Shown: one piece after another, positions 1 through 5,967 of the stretch | Position numbering within the stretch: position 1 is the stretch's first letter | Layout of the letters: every line of letters starts with the position of its first letter | NCBI GenBank assembly: GCA_030605045.1 | Contig: JAUWBK010000032.1 | Location: forward strand, 1 to 9,062 | Direction: 5' to 3' | DNA from: Dehalococcoidia bacterium | Lineage (GTDB): Bacteria; Chloroflexota; Dehalococcoidia; Dehalococcoidales; RBG-16-60-22 | Length of the DNA: 9,062 nucleotides | The notes under the pieces: model-generated | What the model saw: only the letters and a program-made list of their open reading frames with translations | Database searches by the model: none | What the model was told of the DNA's origin: nothing | Position numbers and translations under genes: made by a program

Positions 1-692
1 GTAGGACATCGCCAGCCAGTAGGACAAACTGATAGGATGTGGATATAAGCTGGTCCTGGAATCTCCAAGGCTTTAGTTACCTTTTTCATCAAATCACGGT
101 GGTAACTAGGACAGGCAGTAGCGACATAAGGTATGTCATGCGCCACAGCAATAGCCGGTAAATTTTTCTTCCAGGTCACCTGACCTAAGCTCTCCTTACC
201 GGCAGGAGAGGTAGTTGTCGAAGCGCCAAAGGGAGTGGCGGAAGACCTTTGAATTCCGGTATTCATATAGGCTTCGTTATCAAGACAAATGTAAAGGAGG
301 TCATGCCCTCTTTCCAGCGCTCCGGATAGTGCCTGAAGCCCGATGTCGCTGGTACCGCCATCACCAGCCATAGCGACTACCTTAATGTTCTGTTCCGGAC
401 GTTTCCCTTTCTTTACCATAGCCTTCAAGCCAGCCTCGGCGCCGGAGGCTACCGCCGCCGCATTCTCAAATAAGGTATGGATCCAGGGAATACGCCACGA
501 AGTGTAAGGAAACGGTGAAGCAACAACCTCCATGCAGCCGGTAGCATTAACGATTATGGCATTATTCCCGATGGCTTTAGCGGCTAACCTAACTGCCAGA
601 GCCTCGCCACAGCCACTACAAGCACGGTGACCGGGGGCAAAGGGTTCCTCTTCAGTTATTATTCCAGGGCCATGAACCGCAAACTTTTCCAT
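1..692 (-). CDS. porB: Pyruvate:ferredoxin oxidoreductase beta subunit (PorB), 3'-truncated by window edge
   Basis: Thiamine-diphosphate (TPP) binding subunit of the cytoplasmic enzyme that converts pyruvate and CoA to acetyl-CoA and CO2 while reducing ferredoxin. The first 230 codons are visible; the family is usually around 290-320 residues, so the C-terminus lies beyond the left edge. Direct evidence: cluster-ligand cysteines C25 and C28 (CSGC), C53 and probably C223 (SVCPTGW); the C-x2-C-x24-C spacing matches the proximal [4Fe-4S] cluster of this family. The TPP/Mg motif runs from GDG at 110-112 to N139 (LDNEAYMNTG). The WRIPWIHTLFENAAAVASG segment at 66-84 is typical of PorB. Start: ATG at 692-690; an in-frame TAG at 716-714 leaves only a TTG (710-708) as alternative, and its AGGA is too close. 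The ATG has no Shine-Dalgarno at normal distance, unlike porG, porD and porA. It is the last visible gene of the G-D-A-B order known from Thermotoga and archaea, and is separated from porA by a hairpin-bearing spacer. A related 2-oxoacid substrate such as 2-oxoisovalerate cannot be excluded. Confidence 0.95.
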   Translation of the reverse strand, partial: MEKFAVHGPGIITEEEPFAPGHRACSGCGEALAVRLAAKAIGNNAIIVNATGCMEVVASPFPYTSWRIPWIHTLFENAAAVASGAEAGLKAMVKKGKRPEQNIKVVAMAGDGGTSDIGLQALSGALERGHDLLYICLDNEAYMNTGIQRSSATPFGASTTTSPAGKESLGQVTWKKNLPAIAVAHDIPYVATACPSYHRDLMKKVTKALEIPGPAYIHILSVCPTGWRCP

Positions 693-701
693 TTTTGTTT
701 T

Positions 702-716
702 AAGAAACAAATCCTA
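702..716. repeat. Degenerate third copy of the stem-loop arm just upstream of porB
   Basis: The plus-strand sequence aagaaacaaatccta matches the 751-765 arm at 12 of 15 positions in direct orientation. In the minus-strand transcript this element (UAGGAUUUGUUUCUU) is therefore like the second hairpin arm. It could pair with the first arm with one mismatch and two G-U wobbles, competing with the perfect hairpin. It ends 9 nt before the porB start codon. Whether this is a decayed repeat or a working alternative RNA structure is not decidable from one sequence. Confidence 0.5.
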
Positions 717-750
717 TTTAATTAGCTATAAAATTTCCAATTATTTTTTG

Positions 751-790
751 GGGAAACAATTCCTACCTAGCCGAATAGGAATTGTTTCCC
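751..790. repeat. Perfect 15-bp inverted repeat (stem-loop) in the porA-porB spacer
   Basis: The left arm at 751-765 (gggaaacaattccta) is exactly complementary to the right arm at 776-790, around a 10-nt loop at 766-775. It lies 22 bp after the porA stop and 58 bp before the porB ATG, so it would form in the por transcript. No U-run follows the stem on either strand (the minus transcript continues CAAAAAAUAA), so it is not a standard intrinsic terminator. Possible roles are an mRNA processing or 3'-end stabilising element that sets porB level relative to porGDA, a protein-binding palindrome, or a copy of a dispersed palindromic repeat. The structure is certain as sequence; the function is inference. 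Confidence 0.85.
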
Positions 791-812
791 ACGTTATGTT
801 AAGTTATTTATT

Positions 813-1988
813 TTATTCCCTCACTCCAAATATTTCAAATTCTCGTTCGCTTCCTGTTCGTGCGAGTTCCGCGCCCTTGTTAATCATTTCCTCAAATCCA
901 GACATGGAAATATCCCTGCCGCCCAAACCACCAACGAAACCAATTACCTTTGGTTTCTTAGTTTCATGGTATAAGGCTGCCTTAACCTCAGAGCAAACCG
1001 GTCCTCCTGGGCCACCAAAGGAGAGAGCTCTATCCAGCACAATGAGAACCTCGGCGTCTTTTACTGCCTGGCGAAGCTCAGCAAAGGGGAAAGGCCGCCA
1101 CAAGCGAAGTTTTAGCAGCCCCACTTCCTTACCTTCGCCTCGCATCTTGTCTACCGCAACCATGGCGGTCTCGCTGAGGCTTCCCATAGTCAGCAAGAGG
1201 ACTTTAGCTCCTTCACTATGGTGACTTTCCACCGGCGAGTAATAGCGCCCGAAGGTCTTGCCAAATTCCTGCCAGCACTCAAGAATAACCGCTTTAGCCG
1301 CTTCCAAGTTTACTTCCTGCGCCCACTTTACCTCGGTATAGATAAATGGTGGACCAAAAGCGCCCATGGTTACGGGCTTTTTCGGGTCTAACGGTAGGGG
1401 GTACTTAAATGGAGGGAGAAACTGGTCAACTTCACTTTGCTCAGGGAGTATTATAGGCTCAATCACGTGGGTTAGTGAAAACCCGTCCAAGTGAATCATC
1501 ACCGGCAGTAAAACCCGCCTGTCTTCACCAATGCGGAAGGCACAGATGACATTATCAACCGTCTCTTGCCCGTTCTCAACAAATATTTGTATCCAGCCGG
1601 TATCCCGAACTGCCATCGCATCAGAGTGATCACCCCAGATGCTGATTGGTGCTGACAGAGCCCGGTTAGCTACGGCCATAACTACCGGCAGTCGCATCGA
1701 GGAGGCAATGTATAGAACCTCGTGCATTAACTCTAATCCCTGACTGGCAGTTGCGGTAAAGGTCCGAGCCCCTATGGCTGAAGCACCAAGGCAGGCACTC
1801 ATGGCCGAATGTTCTGATTCAACCGGAATATAGGCAGCTTTTAAGTCGCCATCGGCGACCAATTCCGCCAGGTGTTCGACAATGTGAGTTTGTGGAGTTA
1901 TCGGGTAAGCCGCCACCACATCAGTGTCGGCGAGTTTGACTGCATCACCAAGCGCTACCGAAACCTCTAAACCCTCCCTTTTCGCCAT
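813..1988 (-). CDS. porA: Pyruvate:ferredoxin oxidoreductase alpha subunit (PorA)
   Basis: Carries the substrate-side domains of the enzyme and pairs with PorB to form the TPP active site. At 391 residues it has the normal length for a stand-alone PorA, with no fused gamma domain as in many 2-oxoglutarate enzymes. The N-terminal pyrimidine-binding-type domain holds YPITPQT (28-34), whose T31 corresponds to the pyruvate-contacting threonine of the Desulfovibrio enzyme. ESEHS (57-61) holds E59, equivalent to the glutamate that activates the TPP pyrimidine. ANRALSAPISIWGDHSD (107-123) holds R109, matching the substrate-binding arginine. The C-terminal half (about 260-375) is the transketolase C-like domain (LLLTMGS, then FGGPGGPVCSEVKAALY). 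The ATG at 1988-1986 overlaps the porD stop by one base (TAATG), with GGAGGAG just upstream, so it is translationally coupled to porD. Pyruvate is the best substrate call; 2-oxoisovalerate is the main alternative. Confidence 0.95.
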   Translation of the reverse strand: MAKREGLEVSVALGDAVKLADTDVVAAYPITPQTHIVEHLAELVADGDLKAAYIPVESEHSAMSACLGASAIGARTFTATASQGLELMHEVLYIASSMRLPVVMAVANRALSAPISIWGDHSDAMAVRDTGWIQIFVENGQETVDNVICAFRIGEDRRVLLPVMIHLDGFSLTHVIEPIILPEQSEVDQFLPPFKYPLPLDPKKPVTMGAFGPPFIYTEVKWAQEVNLEAAKAVILECWQEFGKTFGRYYSPVESHHSEGAKVLLLTMGSLSETAMVAVDKMRGEGKEVGLLKLRLWRPFPFAELRQAVKDAEVLIVLDRALSFGGPGGPVCSEVKAALYHETKKPKVIGFVGGLGGRDISMSGFEEMINKGAELARTGSEREFEIFGVRE

Positions 1989-2314
1989 TATTTCTCCTCC
2001 TCAGCCATGGTTATCGCGTCTTTGGGGCACTCTTCAGCGCAAATGCCACATCCCTTGCAATAAAACAAATCAGTGTCAAAATAACCTTCCGGGGTCTCGG
2101 CGATGCATCCCTCAGGGCAATAGTAATAACAGAGGGTGCATTTGTTGCATTTACTAAAATCAAACACTGGCCTTCGAGACTTCCAGTCACCGGTCTTAAA
2201 TTGAATAGCATTCCCTGGCTCAGTGATAAAACAGCCAATTTCGATATCTTTCCAGCTTAATTCACCTTCTGCCTTCTTAGCTTTAGGGATAGCTTTAACT
2301 TTTGCTTTCGCCAT
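1988..2314 (-). CDS. porD: Pyruvate:ferredoxin oxidoreductase delta subunit (PorD), 2x[4Fe-4S] ferredoxin-like
   Basis: Small iron-sulfur subunit of 108 residues that passes electrons from the PorB cluster to external ferredoxin. Two bacterial-ferredoxin motifs are visible: C56-x2-C59-x2-C62-x3-C66-P and C86-x2-C89-x2-C92-x3-C96-P. By family rule each of the first three cysteines of a motif plus the last cysteine of the other ligate one [4Fe-4S] cluster. An additional cysteine is at 70. The segment at about 27-50 (GCFITEPGNAIQFKTGDWKSRRPV) is the typical PorD lead-in. Residues 2-14 are a Lys-rich tail (MAKAKVKAIPKAKK), probably flexible. The ATG at 2314-2312 is preceded by GGGGAG at 2324-2329, overlapping the end of porG six bases upstream. 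No signal peptide, consistent with a cytoplasmic enzyme. Confidence 0.95.
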   Translation of the reverse strand: MAKAKVKAIPKAKKAEGELSWKDIEIGCFITEPGNAIQFKTGDWKSRRPVFDFSKCNKCTLCYYYCPEGCIAETPEGYFDTDLFYCKGCGICAEECPKDAITMAEEEK

Positions 2315-2320
2315 TTACTA

Positions 2321-2881
2321 TTACTCCCCTATTACGGTTTCTTGATAAGCTCTCCCCATAGCTTGGATGTTTCGCTCGGCGACTCTGCCGAAACGCTTTT
2401 CCAGCGGCTCCTTCATTGCTTCGAGCGTGATGACATTGGTCGCTTTGATCAAGACACCAACCATCGTCGTGTTGACCGTGGGCACCCCGGACTCCTGGGC
2501 AATCTTGGTGGCATCAACGATTGCCAGTCTTCCGCTAATGCCAAATTCAGAGCGGATTTGCTCGGCAGATTTTTTAGTGTTAACGATAACGGTGCCCTTC
2601 TCTTTCAACCCTGAGGTGGCATCCAGGATAGCCAACAGACTGGAATCAAGTACGATCACTACATCCGGTTGGTCTACTTCGGCCCTGGTTCTGATAGGTT
2701 CTTCGCTGTTTATGCGGTTAAAGGCGAGGACTGGGGCGCCTCTCCTTTCCGGACTGAAACTGGGGAATGCCTGGGCATACTTACCTTCATTTATCGCCGC
2801 CTGGGCGACCAATTCCGCTGAAGTAACCGCGCCTTGACCACCACGACCGTGCCACCTAATCTCAATAAGCTTACTTGTCAC
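2321..2881 (-). CDS. porG: Pyruvate:ferredoxin oxidoreductase gamma subunit (PorG)
   Basis: Gamma subunit of 186 residues, the normal length for the stand-alone form. In the single-chain enzymes this domain lies between the alpha-like and ferredoxin-like parts and helps bind CoA. The glycine-rich HGRGGQGAVTSAELVAQA motif (11-28) opening a Rossmann-like fold, FPSFSPERRGAPV (39-51) and VNTTMVGVLI (about 136-145) are diagnostic of the POR gamma family. The start is GTG at 2881-2879, supported by AGGAG at 2888-2892 with a 6-nt spacer. It is the first protein gene of the porGDAB operon and begins only 24 bp after the 3' end of a tRNA-Arg gene on the same strand. No separate promoter fits in that gap, so transcription probably enters from the tRNA promoter or farther upstream. 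Confidence 0.95.
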   Translation of the reverse strand: MTSKLIEIRWHGRGGQGAVTSAELVAQAAINEGKYAQAFPSFSPERRGAPVLAFNRINSEEPIRTRAEVDQPDVVIVLDSSLLAILDATSGLKEKGTVIVNTKKSAEQIRSEFGISGRLAIVDATKIAQESGVPTVNTTMVGVLIKATNVITLEAMKEPLEKRFGRVAERNIQAMGRAYQETVIGE

Positions 2882-2905
2882 CTTGATCTCCTGATTACAC
2901 TAAAG

Positions 2906-2978
2906 CGCCCCTGGAGCGACTTGAACGCTCGCACCCAGCTCCGGAGGCTGGTGCTCTATCCACCTGAGCTACAGGGGC
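2906..2978 (-). tRNA. trnR: tRNA-Arg (anticodon CCG)
   Basis: A complete 73-nt cloverleaf read by hand. The acceptor GCCCCTG pairs with CAGGGGC, followed by discriminator G. The D stem is GCTC/GAGC. The anticodon stem is CCAGC/GCTGG with loop CTCCGGA, giving anticodon CCG, which reads the arginine codon CGG. The variable loop is the 4-nt GTGC. The T stem is GAGCG/CGCTC with loop TTCAAGT. All stems are fully paired. CCA is not encoded (the next bases are CTT), so the 3' end must be trimmed, probably by RNase Z, and CCA added. A near-consensus promoter lies immediately upstream and porG begins 24 bp downstream on the same strand. Confidence 0.97.
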
Positions 2979-2987
2979 TGCAATTTC

Positions 2988-3016
2988 ATTATACCTTTTA
3001 GCTAGGGAAAGGACAA
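2988..3016 (-). promoter_or_regulatory. Sigma-70-type promoter for tRNA-Arg (and possibly porGDAB)
   Basis: On the minus strand, TTGTCC (3016-3011) and TATAAT (2993-2988) are separated by exactly 17 bp. The -10 box is perfect and the -35 box matches consensus at 4 of 6 positions. The predicted transcript starts near 2981, a few bases before the mature tRNA 5' end at 2978, which fits a short leader removed by RNase P. No terminator is seen between the tRNA and porG. Confidence 0.75.
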
Positions 3017-3128
3017 GAAAAGAGAAAAAGATAAGAAAAAAGAATGCCATTGTTCCGACTATCATTGGTATCAAAAACAAGATACCATCCAGGCTAATAG
3101 ATTCAATCTGCTTCCGAATCGCCGAAAT

Positions 3129-3157
3129 ATTATAACTGCCCTTCATCAATAAAGCAA
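3129..3157 (-). promoter_or_regulatory. Possible second upstream promoter for the tRNA-por transcript
   Basis: A perfect minus-strand TATAAT (3134-3129) lies 17 bp from TTGCTT (3157-3152). The -35 matches only 3 of 6 positions, so this is a weaker candidate. It would give a leader of roughly 145 nt before the tRNA. Its -35 is only 3 bp from the -35 of the divergent exchanger promoter. Confidence 0.35.
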
Positions 3158-3160
3158 GTG

Positions 3161-3189
3161 TTGACATTTCTGTCCAGCGCTAATAAAGT
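3161..3189 (+). promoter_or_regulatory. Sigma-70-type promoter for the cation exchanger gene
   Basis: A consensus TTGACA at 3161-3166 is followed after 17 bp by TAAAGT at 3184-3189 (4 of 6 matches to TATAAT). Predicted transcription starts near 3196, just before the Shine-Dalgarno at 3199-3205, giving a very short leader of about 14 nt. Confidence 0.6.
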
Positions 3190-3198
3190 GACTCTAGC

Positions 3199-3205
3199 AA
3201 AGGAG
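3199..3205 (+). promoter_or_regulatory. Ribosome binding site selecting a TTG start
   Basis: AAAGGAG lies 4 nt before TTG at 3210 and 7 nt before a second in-frame TTG at 3213. An in-frame TAG at 3195-3197 excludes earlier starts. Spacing favours 3213 slightly; the two choices differ by one residue. A strong Shine-Dalgarno offsets the poor start codon. Confidence 0.8.
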
Positions 3206-3209
3206 ACAT

Positions 3210-4199
3210 TTGTTGGTCTGGATTAAGTTTGTTCTCTGCCTGCTAATCATTGTCTTCTCCGGGAAGAAGGTAGCCAAGTATGGGGACATTATTGCCGAGA
3301 AAAGCGGCCTCGGTGGCTTATGGATAGGGCTAGTCGTCATTGCCATGGTTACCTCACTACCGGAACTTTTCACTGGGGTGAGCGCAATAAGACTGGTTGA
3401 CGCACCCGACCTTACCATCGGGGACCTCCTCGGCGCTAATATGTTCAACATGTTGAATCTTGCCCTACTGGATCTTGCCCACCGGAATGGCTCACTTTTG
3501 GCAGGAGTTAGCCGAACTCATCGACTGACCGGAGTATTTAGCCTGCTCATGGTTCTATTAGTCGCTATTTTTATCTTTATTAGCAGCCAATTTCACCCCA
3601 TGGGCATAGGCTGGATAGGCTGGTATACGCCGGTCATCGTCCTTTTGTACCTTGTTTTTATTAGAATAATCTTCCTTTCCGCGAAGCGCCAACCTTCCCT
3701 CCAAGAATCTGGACTGGCTTATGGAGAAGAATCTACCGGGAGAGTCTATCTCTATTTCGCTATCTCAGCGACTTTTATCATCGGTGCTGGCATCTGGCTG
3801 GCATTTATCGGGGCTGAGATAGCCCAAGTTCACGAGTGGGGACAAAGCTTTGTCGGGAGTCTTTTCCTTGCCTTCACCACCACCTTGCCGGAAATCACTG
3901 TTTCTTTCGCGGCCATGAGAATTGGGGCTTATGACTTAGCCGTGGCCAATATGATCGGCAGCAACCTGTTTAATCTGACAATCATCTCGATTGATGACCT
4001 GCTTTATCTGAAGGGTCCGGTTCTAGCCGCCGTCTCGGAAGGTCACCTCGTTACTGCCTTCATCGTCAGCCTGATGACATTAGCCTTTATTGCCGGGCTT
4101 AGTTTCAAGTCAAGAAGATTCCTCAGGCTGAGTTATTGGAACGTGATTGTGATTTTGCTCTTTTTCCTCGGTGCTTACTTCAGCTTCACCCTAGCTTAA
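3210..4199 (+). CDS. CaCA-family sodium/calcium (cation/H+) exchanger, YrbG/NCX-like
   Basis: Integral membrane antiporter of 329 residues with about ten predicted helices in two inverted halves, the usual architecture of prokaryotic exchangers such as NCX_Mj. The alpha-1 repeat contains TSLPEL (48-53, E52) and GANMFN (75-80). The alpha-2 repeat contains TTLPEI (224-229, E228) and GSNLFN (250-255). The two glutamates equivalent to NCX_Mj E54 and E213 are present. The position equivalent to S77 is alanine (A76), and that of D240 is asparagine (N255), so ion preference may differ from classical Na+/Ca2+ exchange. A hydrophilic loop lies at about 157-177. The start is TTG at 3210 (or 3213), behind AAAGGAG. 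It is a single-gene plus-strand unit with its own promoter, flanked by minus-strand operons, and its stop lies 16 bp from the stop of the convergent antiporter gene. The family call is firm; the transported ions are inference. Confidence 0.9.
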   Translation: MLVWIKFVLCLLIIVFSGKKVAKYGDIIAEKSGLGGLWIGLVVIAMVTSLPELFTGVSAIRLVDAPDLTIGDLLGANMFNMLNLALLDLAHRNGSLLAGVSRTHRLTGVFSLLMVLLVAIFIFISSQFHPMGIGWIGWYTPVIVLLYLVFIRIIFLSAKRQPSLQESGLAYGEESTGRVYLYFAISATFIIGAGIWLAFIGAEIAQVHEWGQSFVGSLFLAFTTTLPEITVSFAAMRIGAYDLAVANMIGSNLFNLTIISIDDLLYLKGPVLAAVSEGHLVTAFIVSLMTLAFIAGLSFKSRRFLRLSYWNVIVILLFFLGAYFSFTLA

Positions 4200-4215
4200 C
4201 TGCAAATTCGCCCAT

Positions 4216-5967
4216 TTAGAATAAGAAGTCCCAGACAAGTATGACGATAAGGCAGAGTAGCACCACCAGCACCATGATTCCGAGTGAAATCCGGTAACGG
4301 TCAGGACTGAAGGTTAAAGGTTCAGGGGTTGGTTTTCGGGCACGGAAGAAAACATACCCTGCGTTTCTAATCGTCTCAATAAGGTAGCCCGGAGGATTGG
4401 CACCTAGTTTGACCATAAAACGGGCAAAACGAATTGATAGCTCTTCCACCGCCTCAAATAACCGAGTTACCTGGACACTGAACACGTTGTAAGCCAAGCG
4501 AGACGGTCTTCGGTAGACCCAATCGGTGTCCAGAGTGATAGTTGCCTCGGTATGAATTTTTTTCATTACCAGCCAGAAGGCAAGACCAGTGAAAATTAGA
4601 AGCTGCATGGTTTGGGTCAGGTGGGAAGCGGTATACGGCTGGTAATGAACGGCAAAGGGTAAAAGGTTATAAAGTAATGCTGGATAAACGCCGATGGCGA
4701 TACATATCGCTGAGGTCAGCCCCATGCCCAGATACATGCCCAGCGGCACGGGTTCCGGTTTGAGTGAGCGGTCAGTGCTAAACCAGGTGAAGTACGGTAG
4801 TTTCAAGCCAATAGAGAGAAAAGTACCGATGGAGGCTAGATGCAGCAACAGTACCACAGTGCCCAGATGCTCAATTTCGGCGGCATAGATTACCATGGAC
4901 TTACTCACGAAACCGCTAAAGAGCGGGACTCCAGAGATGGAGAAAGCACCGACCATGAAAAATATCAGGGTAGGCCACATCGACCGGACTAGTCCACCGA
5001 GTTCCGTCATCTTACTCCGGGCGGTGGCGTAGAGAACAGTACCCATCCCCATAAACAGCAAGCCTTTATACAGAATATGGGCAAAGGCGTGAGCGATGGC
5101 ACCATTAACCGCCATTTTAGTACCAATGCCGACACCACAGACCATGTAACCAACCTGACTAATGATGTGATAAGCAAGGAGACGCCGGCCGTCGTTGGCA
5201 AGGAAGGCAAAAACCACACCGTAGACCGCCATGATAGCCCCGGCCCACATCAACAGTTCCAGACCGGCAAAGCCGCGAACCAATGCATAGACCGCCACCT
5301 TGGTAGTGAAAGCACTGAGAAAGACACTACCGGTAACTGTTCCTTCAGGATAAGCATCAGACAGCCACCCGCTAAGCGGAGGGACGGCAGCATTAAGGGT
5401 AAATGCCAAAAGGATGAGATATGAGGCTATGCCTCCTTCAAAGTGGTTAAATAATATTGAACCTGTCTCCCCCAAATGCCAGAGAATTCCGGCCATAAGG
5501 GCACTGCCACCAAACAGGTGAACGATGAAATAACGCATCCCTGCCTTGTTTGATAGTGAAGTCCGCCGTGCCCAGATGAGACAGACCGAGGATATCGTCA
5601 TTATCTCCCAGAAGACAAATAAGGTAAACAGGTCACCGGCGAATACTACCCCTAGCGAACCACCTACATAGAGCAAAGCCGCTACTTGCTGCAGTAAGCC
5701 TTTTACGTGAAAACCATAAACGCCACCCAAGAACCCTATGATGACAAAGACATAGCCAAAGGCGAGGCTTAACCTATCTACCCGGCAAAGTACCAATTCG
5801 TAGTTAAGAAAAGGAAACGTCAGGCTTGCCCCTGTCTCCAGATGCAGAAGGAAAATAAATGCTACAACTGAAAATGCCAAAGCTGCGGAGGATCGCACCC
5901 GGCGAGGTAGTATTAGCAGCAGGACTGCCCCAAGCACATAAATAATCGCTAATGGAAAATTACTCAT
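4216..5967 (-). CDS. MrpD/NuoN-like ion-translocating membrane subunit with C-terminal extension
   Basis: Proton-conducting transporter family protein (NADH dehydrogenase/Mrp antiporter core) of 583 residues. It would form one half-channel pair of an H+ or Na+ pumping complex. With numbering from the chosen ATG, E121 of the TM5 motif (FVFWEIMTIS), K223 (FTTKVAVYALVRG), K301 (HILYKGLLF) and K356 (GFVSKSMVI) match the conserved charged residues. The TM7 lysine is Asn (N192) and the usual PLH is PLS (S199). After the core, residues about 446-583 form an extension with another helix (454-467), a DTDWVYRRP motif near 480-488, an amphipathic region and a last membrane helix (about 559-581). Start: the ATG at 5967-5965 overlaps the previous gene by 8 bases (ATGAGTAA) behind GGTGA. 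An earlier ATG at 6039 would add 24 non-family residues. It is the last gene of the operon, with no clear terminator in the 16 bp before the convergent exchanger. Confidence 0.88.
   Translation of the reverse strand: MSNFPLAIIYVLGAVLLLILPRRVRSSAALAFSVVAFIFLLHLETGASLTFPFLNYELVLCRVDRLSLAFGYVFVIIGFLGGVYGFHVKGLLQQVAALLYVGGSLGVVFAGDLFTLFVFWEIMTISSVCLIWARRTSLSNKAGMRYFIVHLFGGSALMAGILWHLGETGSILFNHFEGGIASYLILLAFTLNAAVPPLSGWLSDAYPEGTVTGSVFLSAFTTKVAVYALVRGFAGLELLMWAGAIMAVYGVVFAFLANDGRRLLAYHIISQVGYMVCGVGIGTKMAVNGAIAHAFAHILYKGLLFMGMGTVLYATARSKMTELGGLVRSMWPTLIFFMVGAFSISGVPLFSGFVSKSMVIYAAEIEHLGTVVLLLHLASIGTFLSIGLKLPYFTWFSTDRSLKPEPVPLGMYLGMGLTSAICIAIGVYPALLYNLLPFAVHYQPYTASHLTQTMQLLIFTGLAFWLVMKKIHTEATITLDTDWVYRRPSRLAYNVFSVQVTRLFEAVEELSIRFARFMVKLGANPPGYLIETIRNAGYVFFRARKPTPEPLTFSPDRYRISLGIMVLVVLLCLIVILVWDFLF

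Noticed and set aside
751..790. Stem-loop as a rho-independent terminator
   Set aside because: Neither transcript direction has a U-run directly after the stem: the minus strand continues with CAAAAAATAA and the plus strand with ACGTTATGTT. It is also followed by porB, which the operon needs.
2342..2837. Plus-strand open frames opposite porG, and similar ones opposite porA and the antiporter genes
   Set aside because: They are antisense shadows of clear genes, with no domain pattern, no ribosome binding site and low-complexity Ser/Thr/Pro-rich products.
2895..3167. Minus-strand 90-codon open frame with one hydrophobic helix
   Set aside because: Its C-terminal third is a translation of the tRNA-Arg gene (the familiar PVAQVDRAP artefact), it has no Shine-Dalgarno, and it covers the tRNA promoter. 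The hydrophobic stretch comes from T-rich promoter DNA.
3163..3174. Short inverted repeat GACA-TTTC-TGTC inside the exchanger promoter as an operator
   Set aside because: Only 4 bp per arm, partly made by the -35 box itself; expected by chance in this much sequence.
4200..4215. Bidirectional terminator between the convergent exchanger and antiporter genes
   Set aside because: Only 16 bp separate the stop codons, and no hairpin with a T-run is visible there.
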